DNA of 64,000 nucleotides from Tichowtungia aerotolerans (GTDB taxonomy: Bacteria > Verrucomicrobiota > Kiritimatiellia > Kiritimatiellales > Tichowtungiaceae): assembly GCF_009905215.1 (NCBI RefSeq), contig NZ_CP047593.1, forward strand, positions 3,290,900 to 3,354,899. The letters run 5' to 3'. The notes under the pieces are model-generated. The model was given only the letters and a program-made list of their open reading frames with translations. It was not told the origin of the DNA and did not search any database. This document shows positions 52,415 to 61,707 of the stretch, in pieces. Made by a program: the position numbers and the translations under genes. Within the stretch, counting starts at the first letter, position 1. Every line of letters starts with the position of its first letter.

Positions 52415-52542
52415 CCGCCCCTTGTTCCGCGAAAGGATTATCACGTATGTGAACGCCTGATCTGAGTTTTGCAAAACAGGCGGCCCGCAAGGGCTTAATT
52501 AGACGGAACACAGGTACAACAGAAACCAAATGGAGAAAGTAA

Positions 52543-53145
52543 ATGAAGTATACCGGACCGAAAATTAAGAAGTCCCGTCGTCTGGGAGTCGCCCTGACAC
52601 CGAAAGCTGAGAAATATCTGGAACGCCGCCCGCATCCTCCGGGACAGCATGGTCCGTCGCGCCGTCGCGGAAAACTCTCTGACTATGGTAAACAGCTGAT
52701 TGAAAAACAGCGTCTGCAGTATCAGTACAACCTGAGCGAAAAACAGGTTCGTAAATACTACCAGGCTGCTTCCCGCAAACAGGGTAACACTTCTGATATC
52801 CTTCTGCAGCTGATCGAAACCCGTCTGGACGCTCTCGTACTGCGTTCCGGTTTCGCTCGTTCAATCTATCAGGCCCGTCAGCTCGTTTCCCACGCTCATT
52901 TCCGCGTGAACGGCAAAAAGTGCAATATCCCGTCTTACGCAGTGCGTGTCGGCGATGTGATCACCGTGCGTGACAAAAGCCGTGACCTCGATATCTTCCC
53001 GGCTGCTCAGCAGATCTCCACCACACCGGAATATCTGACTGTGGATGATAAAAAACTGACTGCGACCCTGAGTCGCCTGCCGGAGCACGGCGAAGTGCCG
53101 GTGCAGTGCGAAGTCTCGCTTGTGGTTGAGTTTTACTCCCGCTAA
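52543..53145 (+). CDS. rpsD: 30S ribosomal protein S4
   Basis: The 200-residue protein is S4: MKYTGPKIKKSRRLGVALTP, RRPHPPGQHGPSRRRGKLSD, EKQRLQYQYNLSEKQVRKYY and the S4 domain (LDALVLRSGFARSIYQARQL, HAHFRVNGKKCNIPSY). It nucleates assembly of the small subunit. It is the zinc-free form, lacking the N-terminal CxxC. It stands alone here rather than with rpsK/rpoA, as in some PVC genomes. A terminator follows immediately. Confidence 0.97.
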   Translation: MKYTGPKIKKSRRLGVALTPKAEKYLERRPHPPGQHGPSRRRGKLSDYGKQLIEKQRLQYQYNLSEKQVRKYYQAASRKQGNTSDILLQLIETRLDALVLRSGFARSIYQARQLVSHAHFRVNGKKCNIPSYAVRVGDVITVRDKSRDLDIFPAAQQISTTPEYLTVDDKKLTATLSRLPEHGEVPVQCEVSLVVEFYSR

Positions 53146-53165
53146 AAGCAGCTTATCGTCTGCAG

Positions 53166-53194
53166 AAAGCCTCCGCTACGGCGGGGGCTTTTTT
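53166..53194 (+). terminator. intrinsic terminator of rpsD
   Basis: AGCCTCCGC (53168-53176) pairs with GGCGGGGGCT (53180-53189) with a G-T pair and a TAC loop, followed by six Ts. Confidence 0.8.
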
Positions 53195-53236
53195 GTGTCT
53201 ATGAAACGCTTGCGAACATTGGAAATTCATGTGCTC

Positions 53237-53264
53237 CTAATGTTTCTCTCATCATTTTCTAACA
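53237..53264 (+). promoter_or_regulatory. putative Pho-box-like array upstream of pstC
   Basis: Three hexamers at 11-bp spacing read CTAATG (53237), CTCATC (53248) and CTAACA (53259), in the direction of pstC, and end 51 bases before its ATG. The last unit is identical to those before the porin and Na/Pi genes. Confidence 0.55.
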
Positions 53265-53315
53265 AACGGGCGGCATTCTGAGGGGGTAATCAGCAATAAA
53301 GGAACCTCCGTCTGG

Positions 53316-54470
53316 ATGAATGCAGCAACACAAACCGGTCTTTCGAAACGCGGCCTCGTCATGAGCGCAAGTGCCAGTCGCTGGCGGCGCATCGGCGCAG
53401 TATTGGGGCAGGGATTTCTCTTTTCCGTCACCTCGCTGTCGACTTTGGCAGTGTTCTTTATTTTCTACTTTATCGCAAAAGACGCCATTCCGTTTTTCCA
53501 GCTGGAAGGCTTCCAGGAGTTTTTCACATCGACGCGCTGGTATCCGTCCGGACATCCGGCAGAATTCGGCACACTGGCCATCTTTTTCGGTACCGGTCTG
53601 GTTACGCTTGGTGCAGTGCTTGTTGCGGTGCCGCTCGGGGTGGCAGCCGCGGTTTGTCTGAGTGATGTTCTTCCGTTTAATGCCCGTCAGATTGTAAAGC
53701 CGGTTATTGAAATTCTGGCCGCCATTCCGTCCGTAGCATACGGTTTTTTCGCCTTGGTGGTGTTTGCTCCATTGCTGCAGAATAAGGGAGGAATCGTACT
53801 TTCCGTTGGAGCATGGCTTATTCTGGCGCCCGTTCTTGCTTTAGTCGTGGTGGTTCTAAGCGATCTGATTTCAGATCGTTGTTCGGATCTGATGAAAGAC
53901 ACGGTGCGCTGGACGGCCATCCTTGTTCTCGGGGGTGGTGCATTGTATGCAATGACCGTGCTGGGACATCGTCTCAGCGGTATTGAAATTATGAGCGGGG
54001 CCAATGCGCTGAACGTCTCAATCATTCTCGGCATCATGGCTCTTCCAACGGTAGTCAGCGTGTCTGAAGATGCCCTGCAGGCCGCCGGCCGCGAACTGCG
54101 CGAAGGCAGTTATGCGCTGGGTGCGACCCGCGCCGAAACGATTCTGAAAACCATTATTCCCGCATCGGTCAGCGGAATTCTTGCGGCAGTGATTCTCGGC
54201 GTTATGCGGGCTATCGGCGAGACCATGGTGGTCTGGATGGCGTCCGGTAATGCAGCCCGCATTCCGGAGCCGTGGTACAATATGCTGGAACCGGTTCGTA
54301 CGCTGACTGCAACAATTGCCGGAGATATGGGAGAGGCTGACCATGTGACCGGTTCGTCTCGTTTTCACGTATTATTCGCGATGGCATTATGCCTTCTCGC
54401 CTTCTCCTTCATTATGAATCTGGCCAGCGAATCGATTGTCCGGCGTTCTCGCAAAAAACTTGGAAAATAA
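53316..54470 (+). CDS. pstC: phosphate ABC transporter permease PstC
   Basis: The 384-residue protein has about six helices and the BPD_transp motifs IPSVAYGFFALVVF, EGSYALGATRAETILKTIIPASVSGILAA and VMRAIGETMVVWM. It is longer than the usual 300-320 residues because of an N-terminal tail and a loop around residues 175-230. It pairs with PstA in the inner membrane to import phosphate. The ATG at 53316 has a weak AAAGGA 12 bases upstream. It is first in pstC-pstA-pstB-phoU-phoB-phoR; its stop directly abuts the pstA ATG. Confidence 0.93.
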   Translation: MNAATQTGLSKRGLVMSASASRWRRIGAVLGQGFLFSVTSLSTLAVFFIFYFIAKDAIPFFQLEGFQEFFTSTRWYPSGHPAEFGTLAIFFGTGLVTLGAVLVAVPLGVAAAVCLSDVLPFNARQIVKPVIEILAAIPSVAYGFFALVVFAPLLQNKGGIVLSVGAWLILAPVLALVVVVLSDLISDRCSDLMKDTVRWTAILVLGGGALYAMTVLGHRLSGIEIMSGANALNVSIILGIMALPTVVSVSEDALQAAGRELREGSYALGATRAETILKTIIPASVSGILAAVILGVMRAIGETMVVWMASGNAARIPEPWYNMLEPVRTLTATIAGDMGEADHVTGSSRFHVLFAMALCLLAFSFIMNLASESIVRRSRKKLGK

Positions 54471-55817
54471 ATGAGACTGGAAACCCGCAAGTTATTGGAT
54501 CGTGCTTTTTCCGGTGCCGGGCTGATTGCAATCGGTGTGATGGCGTTGGTGCTGGTGATTATTCTGGCCCCGATTGTCAGCAAAGGAACCGGAGCGTTTG
54601 TTTTTCGGGGAACCATCGAACATCGCAAGGTCATGTTTGACCAGTGGGGCCGCGGGAATCCTGAAAAGTTTGACGCGGAGAAAGAAGAAGTCTCTGCCGC
54701 TCGACAGCCGGTTTACGACATGCTGTCCCGGTTTGAGGCGGACCTGGATGAGATGCCTCGTTCGGATCGTCGCCCTTACAAAAAACCGTTTCGCGAACTG
54801 GAAAAAGCGCTGGCGGGCCTGCTGGGGCCAGCTCCCGGGGAACGAACGCCGGTGCTGATTCGCCAGCAGTACGGAGCGACTCGCTGGGACCGGGCGCAGA
54901 TCAAGCTGGATGAAGTACTGTATACCCAGGATTGGGATTATTCCAATCCGGATGCGCTGGGCGTGCTGGTGAAAACGCCCCGAAAAGAAGCCTTTGAAAA
55001 TACATCGCTGGAGCCGCTGTTCGGATATCTTGAAGAACATGTGGAGGAGATGCTGCGCCCGCGGATGACATTCTACTGGCAGTTTCTTACCGACACATCA
55101 AAGGACTCTCATATTTTCGGAGGAATCGGGCCGGAGGTTCTGGGGACGATTTATTTGACGATCGGAGCAATGATTTTTGCGATTCCCATGGGAGTGATTG
55201 CAGCCATCTATCTGTGTGAATATGCCAAAGAGGGCCGGGTGATCGGTTTTCTCAGAACCTGCATCAGTACGCTGGCCGGTGTGCCGAGTATTGTTTTCGG
55301 TTTGTTCGGTCTGGCGTTCTTTCTGAATACGATTCATGTATCGGACTCGAAAAGCGTGCTGGCTGGTTCATTGACACTGTCTCTGCTGATTCTGCCAACG
55401 GTGATTCGTGCTTCAGAAGAGTCCATCCTTTCTGTTCCAAAAGCTTACAAAGAAGCTGCGTTGAGCCTGGGAGCCGGACGATGGCACACGGTGCTGACGG
55501 TTATTCTGCCGGCAGCCCTTCCCGGGATTCTGACCGGCGTGGTGATCAGCATGGGCCGGGCGGCGGGCGAAACCGCTCCCATCATCTTTACGGCCGCGGT
55601 CAGCGTCGGACGTCCGTTGCTTCCATCTCAGGCATTGTCACAACCGACTCCGGCGCTTCCCTGGAATATTTATAACCTCTGTACTGAACATGAGGCGGTG
55701 GATGAAATCCGGCATGTTCAGTACGGTATGGTTTTCACGTTGGTTGCATTGGTGCTGCTGCTTAATGTGTTCGCGATTGTAATGCGCGCAAAGATTTCAA
55801 AAAAACTCCGCGGATAA
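54471..55817 (+). CDS. pstA: phosphate ABC transporter permease PstA with large periplasmic insert
   Basis: The C-terminal half (from about residue 200) is canonical PstA: FYWQFLTDTSKDS, GPEVLGTIYLTIGAMIFAIP, AGVPSIVFGLFGLAFF, and AYKEAALSLGAGRWHTVLTV. Between the first helix (about 15-37) and this core lie some 150 extra, charged residues (about 45-200) that ordinary PstA of 280-300 residues lacks. Topology puts them outside the inner membrane. They could interact with the phosphate-binding protein or with other cell-envelope parts; no homology is visible to me. It follows pstC without a gap. Confidence 0.92.
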   Translation: MRLETRKLLDRAFSGAGLIAIGVMALVLVIILAPIVSKGTGAFVFRGTIEHRKVMFDQWGRGNPEKFDAEKEEVSAARQPVYDMLSRFEADLDEMPRSDRRPYKKPFRELEKALAGLLGPAPGERTPVLIRQQYGATRWDRAQIKLDEVLYTQDWDYSNPDALGVLVKTPRKEAFENTSLEPLFGYLEEHVEEMLRPRMTFYWQFLTDTSKDSHIFGGIGPEVLGTIYLTIGAMIFAIPMGVIAAIYLCEYAKEGRVIGFLRTCISTLAGVPSIVFGLFGLAFFLNTIHVSDSKSVLAGSLTLSLLILPTVIRASEESILSVPKAYKEAALSLGAGRWHTVLTVILPAALPGILTGVVISMGRAAGETAPIIFTAAVSVGRPLLPSQALSQPTPALPWNIYNLCTEHEAVDEIRHVQYGMVFTLVALVLLLNVFAIVMRAKISKKLRG

Positions 55818-55829
55818 GGAGACGGATCG

Positions 55830-56654
55830 ATGAATGAGAAAATTAAAATGAATCAGGCGGCTATGTTTTCTGCTGACGAAGAAGTCGATGTTTTTCAGCG
55901 GCCGGCCCATGTGAAAGCAGACGCATTTTCTGTTTTCTACGGAGATTTCGAAGCTGTGAAGCGGGTTGACTGCGAGTTCCCCGAAGGGCTCGTAACCGCG
56001 ATGATTGGTCCCAGCGGGTGCGGGAAAAGCACGCTGCTGCGCGCGATCAACCGAATGAATGATCTCATTCCCGGCTGCCGCGCAGGTGGCAATATGATCT
56101 TTGACGGGGAAAACATTTATCGCAAGGACATTGATGTGGTCTCGCTCCGCATGCGGGTCGGAATGGTGTTCCAGAAACCGAATGTATTTCCAAAATCAAT
56201 TTACGATAACATTGCCTATGGTCCGCGTCTGCAGGGAATCAAGAACCGCAGCCAGCTGGATGAGATTGTGGAGTCCAGCTTGCGACAGGCTGCAATCTGG
56301 GATGAGGTAAAAGACCGTCTGTCTTCAAATGCCTTGGGAATGTCCGGCGGACAGCAGCAGCGTCTTTGTCTGGCGAGAGCTCTGGCTGTGAAGCCGGAAA
56401 TCCTTTTAATGGATGAGCCGACCTCTGCTCTGGACCCGAAGGCTACGGCGAAAATCGAAGATCTTGTGGGAGAACTGAGAGGGCAGTATACAATTATTAT
56501 TGTGACCCATAATATGCAGCAGGCGGCTCGCGTCTCGGATTTGACCGCATTCATGTATGAAGGTACGCTTGTGGAGTTCGGCGCGACCAGGCAGTTGTTT
56601 ACCCGTCCATCTGAAAAGCAGACAGAAGATTACATCACCGGACGGTTTGGTTGA
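55830..56654 (+). CDS. pstB: phosphate ABC transporter ATP-binding protein PstB
   Basis: The 274-residue ATPase has Walker [50 protein letters not shown] (Q loop), signature [15 protein letters not shown] and Walker [14 protein letters not shown]. It powers PstC/PstA. It carries about 30 residues before the first strand, more than usual. AAGGAG precedes the ATG. Phosphate ATP-binding proteins also signal through PhoU to PhoR, both encoded downstream. Confidence 0.96.
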   Translation: MNEKIKMNQAAMFSADEEVDVFQRPAHVKADAFSVFYGDFEAVKRVDCEFPEGLVTAMIGPSGCGKSTLLRAINRMNDLIPGCRAGGNMIFDGENIYRKDIDVVSLRMRVGMVFQKPNVFPKSIYDNIAYGPRLQGIKNRSQLDEIVESSLRQAAIWDEVKDRLSSNALGMSGGQQQRLCLARALAVKPEILLMDEPTSALDPKATAKIEDLVGELRGQYTIIIVTHNMQQAARVSDLTAFMYEGTLVEFGATRQLFTRPSEKQTEDYITGRFG

Positions 56655-56686
56655 GTTCCGGCTAAAGGCTATTACAGGAGAATCTG

Positions 56687-57355
56687 ATGAGTCAGGTATT
56701 TGTTCATGAAATTGATAAACTGAAAAAAAGAATATTATCTCTCAGTGCACAGGTTGAAGAAAATGTTGTTCTTGCGGTAAAGGCACTGGTTAGCCGTGAT
56801 GAAGCACTGGCCAGGCAGATCATCGACAGCGACTCGGAAATTGACCGGCAGGAAGTTGAAGTAGAGGAGGAGGCTCTCAAAATCCTGGCCCTTTATCAGC
56901 CGGTTGCAATGGATCTTCGTTTTTTAACAACTGTTCTGAAAATCAATAACGATTTGGAGCGGATCGGAGACCTCGCGGTCAATATTGCAAAGCGGGCTCT
57001 GCAGATGTGTGAGCAGCCGGAGGTTCGTATTCCGCCGGAACTGGATGAGGTGGCGCTGAAGGCCAGGGATATGGTTCGTCGGAGCCTTACGGCGTTTGTG
57101 AATTTGGATGCCGAAATGGCGAATGAGGTCCGGGAAGCTGATGATGAAGTGGATGTGCTTTGCAAACAGGTGAGCCGGTTTGTTGCAGAGTCCGGACGGA
57201 AAAACCCTGAACATCTGGGAATCTACCTGACGATGCTTCTTGCCTCCAGAAATCTGGAGAGAGTTGGAGATCACGCGACGAACGTGGCTGAAGATGTTGT
57301 TTATCTTGTGGATGGCGTTATTGTTCGTCATAAGCCATACGAAGAGAGGGCGTAA
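56687..57355 (+). CDS. phoU: phosphate-specific transport regulator PhoU
   Basis: The 222-residue protein consists of two three-helix bundles with the repeated motif seen in LDLRFLTTVLKINNDLERIGDLAVNIA and GIYLTMLLASRNLERVGDHATNVAE, the metal-binding E/DxxxD signature of PhoU. It links PstB activity to PhoR and limits phosphate uptake. AGGAG lies 7 bases before the ATG, 32 bp after pstB. The same fold forms the tail of the two Na/Pi cotransporters. Confidence 0.95.
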   Translation: MSQVFVHEIDKLKKRILSLSAQVEENVVLAVKALVSRDEALARQIIDSDSEIDRQEVEVEEEALKILALYQPVAMDLRFLTTVLKINNDLERIGDLAVNIAKRALQMCEQPEVRIPPELDEVALKARDMVRRSLTAFVNLDAEMANEVREADDEVDVLCKQVSRFVAESGRKNPEHLGIYLTMLLASRNLERVGDHATNVAEDVVYLVDGVIVRHKPYEERA

Positions 57356-57379
57356 CCTGCTGTTGCAGAAAGGATCTTG

Positions 57380-58075
57380 ATGACCTCAAAAAATATTTTG
57401 ATTATCGAGGACGAAGAGGATATTCGCGAACTGGTTCGTTACAACCTGAAGCGCGAAAAGTTCAATGTGCTGGATGCCGAATCCGGTGAAGAAGGGCTGC
57501 TTTCTGCGGCTCGCGATCTGCCGGATCTGATCCTTTTAGACCTGATGTTGCCGGGTAAAGACGGGATGCAGGTTTGCAGGGAACTCAAACAAAACGAACG
57601 AACCCGCAATATCCCGGTTATTATGATGACCGCCAAAGGTGAAGAAAGTGACATTGTTTCCGGATTGGAGCTCGGAGCTGAAGATTATGTCGTTAAGCCG
57701 TTCAGCCCCAAAGTTCTGGTGGCCCGGGTTAAAGCGGTCATGAGAAGAAAGTCGGCAGGACCGGCGCTGTCCGACACGGATGTGCTCAAAATCTATGACC
57801 TGACGATTCATCCCGGCCGTCATGAAGTGATGGTTAACGGGGAATCGGTGGATCTGACAGCCACTGAATTCCAGGTTCTGCATTTCCTCGCTCGCCGGCC
57901 GGGCTGGGTGTTTACTCGTTATCAGATTGTCGATGCCGTACACGGCGAAGACTATCCGGTCACCGAGCGTTCTGTTGACGTCCAGGTTGTCGGGTTGCGC
58001 AAAAAACTTAAAAAAGCCGGAGAATATATCCAGACCGTTCGTGGTATTGGGTATCGCTTTAAGGACGCTGATTAA
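57380..58075 (+). CDS. phoB: phosphate response regulator PhoB (OmpR family)
   Basis: The receiver domain has IIEDEEDIRELVRYNL, phospho-acceptor Asp54 in LILLDLMLPGKDG, the Thr in IMMTAKGEESD and Lys in YVVKPFSPK. The C-terminal winged helix includes VDLTATEFQVLHFLARRPGW and RSVDVQVVGLRKKLKKAGEYIQTVRGIGYRF. It would bind the CTAACA-type arrays. I chose ATG 57380 with AAAGGA 5 bases upstream over the TTG before it. It overlaps phoR (TAATG). Confidence 0.95.
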   Translation: MTSKNILIIEDEEDIRELVRYNLKREKFNVLDAESGEEGLLSAARDLPDLILLDLMLPGKDGMQVCRELKQNERTRNIPVIMMTAKGEESDIVSGLELGAEDYVVKPFSPKVLVARVKAVMRRKSAGPALSDTDVLKIYDLTIHPGRHEVMVNGESVDLTATEFQVLHFLARRPGWVFTRYQIVDAVHGEDYPVTERSVDVQVVGLRKKLKKAGEYIQTVRGIGYRFKDAD

Positions 58076-59850
58076 TGAAGACTCCTCGCCTTTTCTGGAA
58101 ACTGTATGCCAGCTACCTGACCATAACGCTGTTATCGCTGGTTGCTGTATACATTCTTTCATCGGGCGCAATTGGTCGGTTCTCTGACCGCCAGACGGCG
58201 CAATATCTCAAAGAGCAGGCCCTGTTGATCAGCCAGCAGATCATCGATGATTTTTCCTCCATGGATCAGGTTGAGCTCAATCGGATTGTTGGAGAGCTGA
58301 GTTCGAAAACCTCGGCGAGGCTTACTTTTATCCTGCCGGACGGCACTGTTGCGGGCGATACCGACAAAGCCAGTTCGGAAATGGGCAACCATCGGAATCG
58401 TCCTGAAATTCTGGAGGCGCTGAACGGGCACCTCGGACAATCGGTGCGTTACAGCAATACTCTCAAAAAAAATATGATGTATATAGCCGTTCCGGTGGCA
58501 GCGAATGACATTGTATACGGGATTGTTCGAGCGGCTATGCCGGTCACAGAAATGGATCAGGTACTAGACTCTGTCCATCACCGCATCTTTCTGGGCGGGA
58601 TGATCATTCTTGTTTTGTCTGCGCTGCTCAGCCTGATTGTTTCCCGCCGTATTTCCCAGCCGCTGGAGCGGATTAAGGCGGGAGCCAAACGTTTTGCTGA
58701 CGGAGATTTTTCGTTTCGCCTTCATACCATTGGCTCGACTGAAATCTCTTCACTGTCAGAAACCATGAATCTGATGGCGGAACAGCTCGAAGAAAGAATT
58801 CAGAGCGTGATTCGGGAACGCAATCAGCGTGAGGCGGTGCTGTCGAGCATGGAAGAGGGCGTGCTCGCGGTTGATACAGAAGGACTGATTATCAGCCTGA
58901 ACAAAGCCGCGTCCAAATTCTTTCAGGTCCTTCACCCGGAGACAGCCCCCGGGCGCAGCATCGAAGAGGTTTTTCGGAACGTAAAATTGCAGAAATTCAT
59001 CGGATCTGTGCTGAAAGGCCAGGAACCCCGGGAATGCGAACTGACAGCAAGACATTCCGAAACCTACGACCTGAAAGTGCGCGGAACAAACCTGCTCGGC
59101 ATGCAGGGAGCCCGCATCGGTGCGGTCGTTGTCTTCACGGACGTGTCCCGCTTACGTCGGCTGGAAAGTCTGCGCAGCGATTTCGTCGCCAATGTTTCTC
59201 ATGAGCTGAAAACGCCGATTACCTCAATTAAAGGATTTATTGAAACACTGCTCGATGGAGCCATCAATGATCCCGAAGAAGCAGATCGCTTTCTCAGGAT
59301 TGTCGCAAAACATGCTGACCGCCTGAATGCCATTATTGATGACCTGCTCACGCTTTCGCGACTGGAACAGGGGGATAAAGAAGAAATGGATCTTCAGAAA
59401 GTCGGACTCGCAGGTCTGATGAATTCAGCCGTTGAAGTCTGCACGCACCGTGCATCAAAGAAAAACATCACCATTTCCACGGAATGCCCGGATCATCTTT
59501 CTGTGTTCGTTAATCCTCCATTAATTGAACAGGCTTTAATCAACCTGATCAGTAATGCTGTCAAATACAGCGCTGAAAACAAAGACGTTGCGGTATGTGC
59601 TTCCGCGGTAGACGACGGAGTATTGCTGTCGGTAAAAGATTCCGGTTATGGCATTGCCTCAGAGCATTTAGAACGACTGTTCGAACGGTTCTATCGCATC
59701 GATAAAGGCCGCAGCCGGCAGGAAGGCGGAACCGGGCTTGGACTTGCCATTGTGAAGCATATTGCTCAGGCACATGGAGGTGCGGTTTCTGTTGAGAGCA
59801 TTTTCGGTAAAGGTTCCACGTTCTCCATCTTGATTCCGTCTGAAAAATAA
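58075..59850 (+). CDS. phoR: phosphate sensor histidine kinase PhoR
   Basis: The 591-residue kinase has an N-terminal helix (LYASYLTITLLSLVAVYILS), a periplasmic segment (about 32-165), a second helix (IFLGGMIILVLSALLSLIVS), HAMP, and a PAS-like domain (REAVLSSMEEGVLAVDTEG). The HisKA motif has His376 in NVSHELKTPITSIKGF and is followed by the ATPase with N-box ALINLISNAVKYS, DSGYGIA and GTGLGLAIVKH. It autophosphorylates under phosphate starvation and passes the phosphate to PhoB. The PhoR of E. coli lacks a large periplasmic sensor; this one has about 130 residues there, as in B. subtilis. It ends the operon. Confidence 0.93.
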   Translation: MKTPRLFWKLYASYLTITLLSLVAVYILSSGAIGRFSDRQTAQYLKEQALLISQQIIDDFSSMDQVELNRIVGELSSKTSARLTFILPDGTVAGDTDKASSEMGNHRNRPEILEALNGHLGQSVRYSNTLKKNMMYIAVPVAANDIVYGIVRAAMPVTEMDQVLDSVHHRIFLGGMIILVLSALLSLIVSRRISQPLERIKAGAKRFADGDFSFRLHTIGSTEISSLSETMNLMAEQLEERIQSVIRERNQREAVLSSMEEGVLAVDTEGLIISLNKAASKFFQVLHPETAPGRSIEEVFRNVKLQKFIGSVLKGQEPRECELTARHSETYDLKVRGTNLLGMQGARIGAVVVFTDVSRLRRLESLRSDFVANVSHELKTPITSIKGFIETLLDGAINDPEEADRFLRIVAKHADRLNAIIDDLLTLSRLEQGDKEEMDLQKVGLAGLMNSAVEVCTHRASKKNITISTECPDHLSVFVNPPLIEQALINLISNAVKYSAENKDVAVCASAVDDGVLLSVKDSGYGIASEHLERLFERFYRIDKGRSRQEGGTGLGLAIVKHIAQAHGGAVSVESIFGKGSTFSILIPSEK

Positions 59851-59905
59851 TTTAACGGCGCTGGATCCCCTTAACCTGCTTGTATAGACTAGTTTATGCA
59901 CATAG

Positions 59906-59935
59906 CTGTCCCGTACATTTAAATGTACGGGACAG
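59906..59935. terminator. bidirectional terminator between phoR and the Nudix gene
   Basis: CTGTCCCGTACATTT (59906-59920) is exactly self-complementary with 59921-59935, a perfect 30-base palindrome. It sits between convergent genes, with TTTCG on one side and GCTATG on the other. Confidence 0.7.
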
Positions 59936-59968
59936 TTTCGGTTACGATATAGAAAAGAAAGACGGTTC

Positions 59969-60451
59969 TTATAGAAGCTCGTAGTCGAGCATGGTTTTCC
60001 CGTCAAAGGTAAAATGCCCCGTGAATTTTTCACCGGCGATCATTTTTGGATACCAGAGCGGGTCATCTGCCCACATGTTGTGATAGGGAAGCTCATCAAC
60101 ATGAAACCAGATTGGAAGCGCTTCGTCTGTTTCAGTCGGAGTTCCCTCAAACTTGGTTGCGGTAAAGACCTCACCGTGAATGCTGTGACCGTCAATAAAG
60201 TGAAACATCAGTGTTCCGGCATGCTGCGGATCGAGCGGAGTAATGCAAAGTTCTTCTTGTGTTTCTCGAATTGCGCATTCCTGCCAGGTTTCGCCTTTTT
60301 CAAGCCGTCCTCCGGGCGCGTTGTAATACCCCGCACCGAAACCGCGTTTTTTCTCAATCAGAAGCAGTTTGTTATTCTGCTGAATGAACATCAGGGTGGC
60401 TTTTTCTTTCGGATCCCATGCGTTCCAATTGATGTCGGTTACTTTTTTCAT
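59969..60451 (-). CDS. Nudix hydrolase (8-oxo-dGTPase-like)
   Basis: The 160-residue protein contains the Nudix box GRLEKGETWQECAIRETQEE, which fits G-x5-E-x7-RE-x2-EE but has Cys where a Gly is usual near the end. It resembles MTH1 relatives (KATLMFIQQNNKLLLIEKKRGFGAGYYNAPGG, and PIWFHVDELPYHNMWADDP), which hydrolyse oxidised purine triphosphates. The start overlaps the stop of the upstream methyltransferase (ATG/TGA), so the two are coupled. Confidence 0.9.
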   Translation of the reverse strand: MKKVTDINWNAWDPKEKATLMFIQQNNKLLLIEKKRGFGAGYYNAPGGRLEKGETWQECAIRETQEELCITPLDPQHAGTLMFHFIDGHSIHGEVFTATKFEGTPTETDEALPIWFHVDELPYHNMWADDPLWYPKMIAGEKFTGHFTFDGKTMLDYELL

Positions 60452-61596
60452 CAGTAAAGCTCCAGTTTCCCCAGCACTCCTTCGAGGCCGCCGTTGTTCA
60501 GATCTTTTTTCCATTCCGGTTTCAGGCCGACTTTTTTGAGCAGTTTGCGATCACCGGTATAAATGTACGCGGTGCTTCCCGTGCAGCGCTGTTTTAGAAA
60601 ATCCCCGAAATCCTTCATCAGTTTTTCGGCTTTTTCACGACTTCCAAGGCGAACGCCATACGGCGGGTTGACGACGATGGTCGAGTTTTCAATGCCAGGA
60701 AAATCAAAGACATTTTTTTCCAGGCATTGGAAACGGTCCTTGGTGCCCGGCAGCTGATTGAGGTTGGAACAAGCGGCCCGGACGGCATCACGGCTGATGT
60801 CGCTGCCGGAAATGAGTCCGGAAGGCAGGGGGCGCATTTCTGCATCCGCCACGGATTTTACTTTTTTCCAGGCGGTGGAATCGAAGTCGGGCAAATAGAA
60901 AAAGCCCCATTTGAGACGCAGAAATCCGGCCGGGATGCAACATGCTTTCATTGCGGCTTCACACAGCAACGTTCCGGAGCCGCACATCGGATCGATCAAC
61001 GGGCGTTCGCCATCCCATTCAGAGAGCTGAATGATTGCAGCAGCCAACGTTTCCGCCATCGGAGCTTCTACGGAAGCCTTGCGGTAGCCTCGCTTATGAA
61101 GCGAACCGCCGGAGGTGTCGATGCTGATGGTTGCCCGATTGTTTCGTACAAACAGGTGGATCCCAAGGTCGGGATCCTGAACATCCACGGATGGCCGCTC
61201 ACCTGTTTTATCACGAAAATAATCGCATACCGCATCTTTTACTTTTAAAGCCGCATACTGCGAGTGTTTGAGCGAGGGGGTATTGGATGTCACCGCGTTT
61301 ACTGCAAATGTTTCGCGGGTGCTGATAAATTGCGACCAGTCGATTTTCTTTGCTGTCAGGTGCAGATATTTATCGCTGTGGCAATCGAAAGTGAGCAGCG
61401 GAGCGAGCACACGGATAATCAGGCGGGAAGTGTAGTTGATGCGATAAAGAGTTTCAGGGTCGGCTTTGAAATGGAACCCACGGTAATCCGGGCGGATCGC
61501 CCGAGCCCCAAGAGCACGAAGCTCTGCTTCGGCAAGCTCTTCAAATCCACCTGAAACCTGAGCAAAATACTGGTTGCGTTGTTGGTATTGGTACAT
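60451..61596 (-). CDS. THUMP-domain 23S rRNA guanine-N2 methyltransferase (RlmL N-domain type)
   Basis: The 381-residue protein has an N-terminal ferredoxin-like/THUMP region (NQYFAQVSGGFEELAEAELRAL, SKYLHL-type YLHLTAKKIDWSQF) and a Rossmann methyltransferase with DPMCGSGTLLCEAA, SGSDISRDAVRAA and the catalytic VNPPYGVRLG. This matches the RlmL/YcbY N-terminal half, which methylates G2445 of 23S rRNA. The RlmK half is missing, as in many bacteria. A degenerate palindrome lies within the coding region (60715-60733). Confidence 0.9.
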   Translation of the reverse strand: MYQYQQRNQYFAQVSGGFEELAEAELRALGARAIRPDYRGFHFKADPETLYRINYTSRLIIRVLAPLLTFDCHSDKYLHLTAKKIDWSQFISTRETFAVNAVTSNTPSLKHSQYAALKVKDAVCDYFRDKTGERPSVDVQDPDLGIHLFVRNNRATISIDTSGGSLHKRGYRKASVEAPMAETLAAAIIQLSEWDGERPLIDPMCGSGTLLCEAAMKACCIPAGFLRLKWGFFYLPDFDSTAWKKVKSVADAEMRPLPSGLISGSDISRDAVRAACSNLNQLPGTKDRFQCLEKNVFDFPGIENSTIVVNPPYGVRLGSREKAEKLMKDFGDFLKQRCTGSTAYIYTGDRKLLKKVGLKPEWKKDLNNGGLEGVLGKLELY

Positions 61597-61707
61597 GAGA
61601 GCAGTCTATCAGTAGACTGCCGGATGCGTGAAGACTGTTTCGGTTATTTGTTAGTGGTTATTGATTGTTTGCCCTGATACCTTTTATCCGTGAACAGACA
61701 GCGGACT

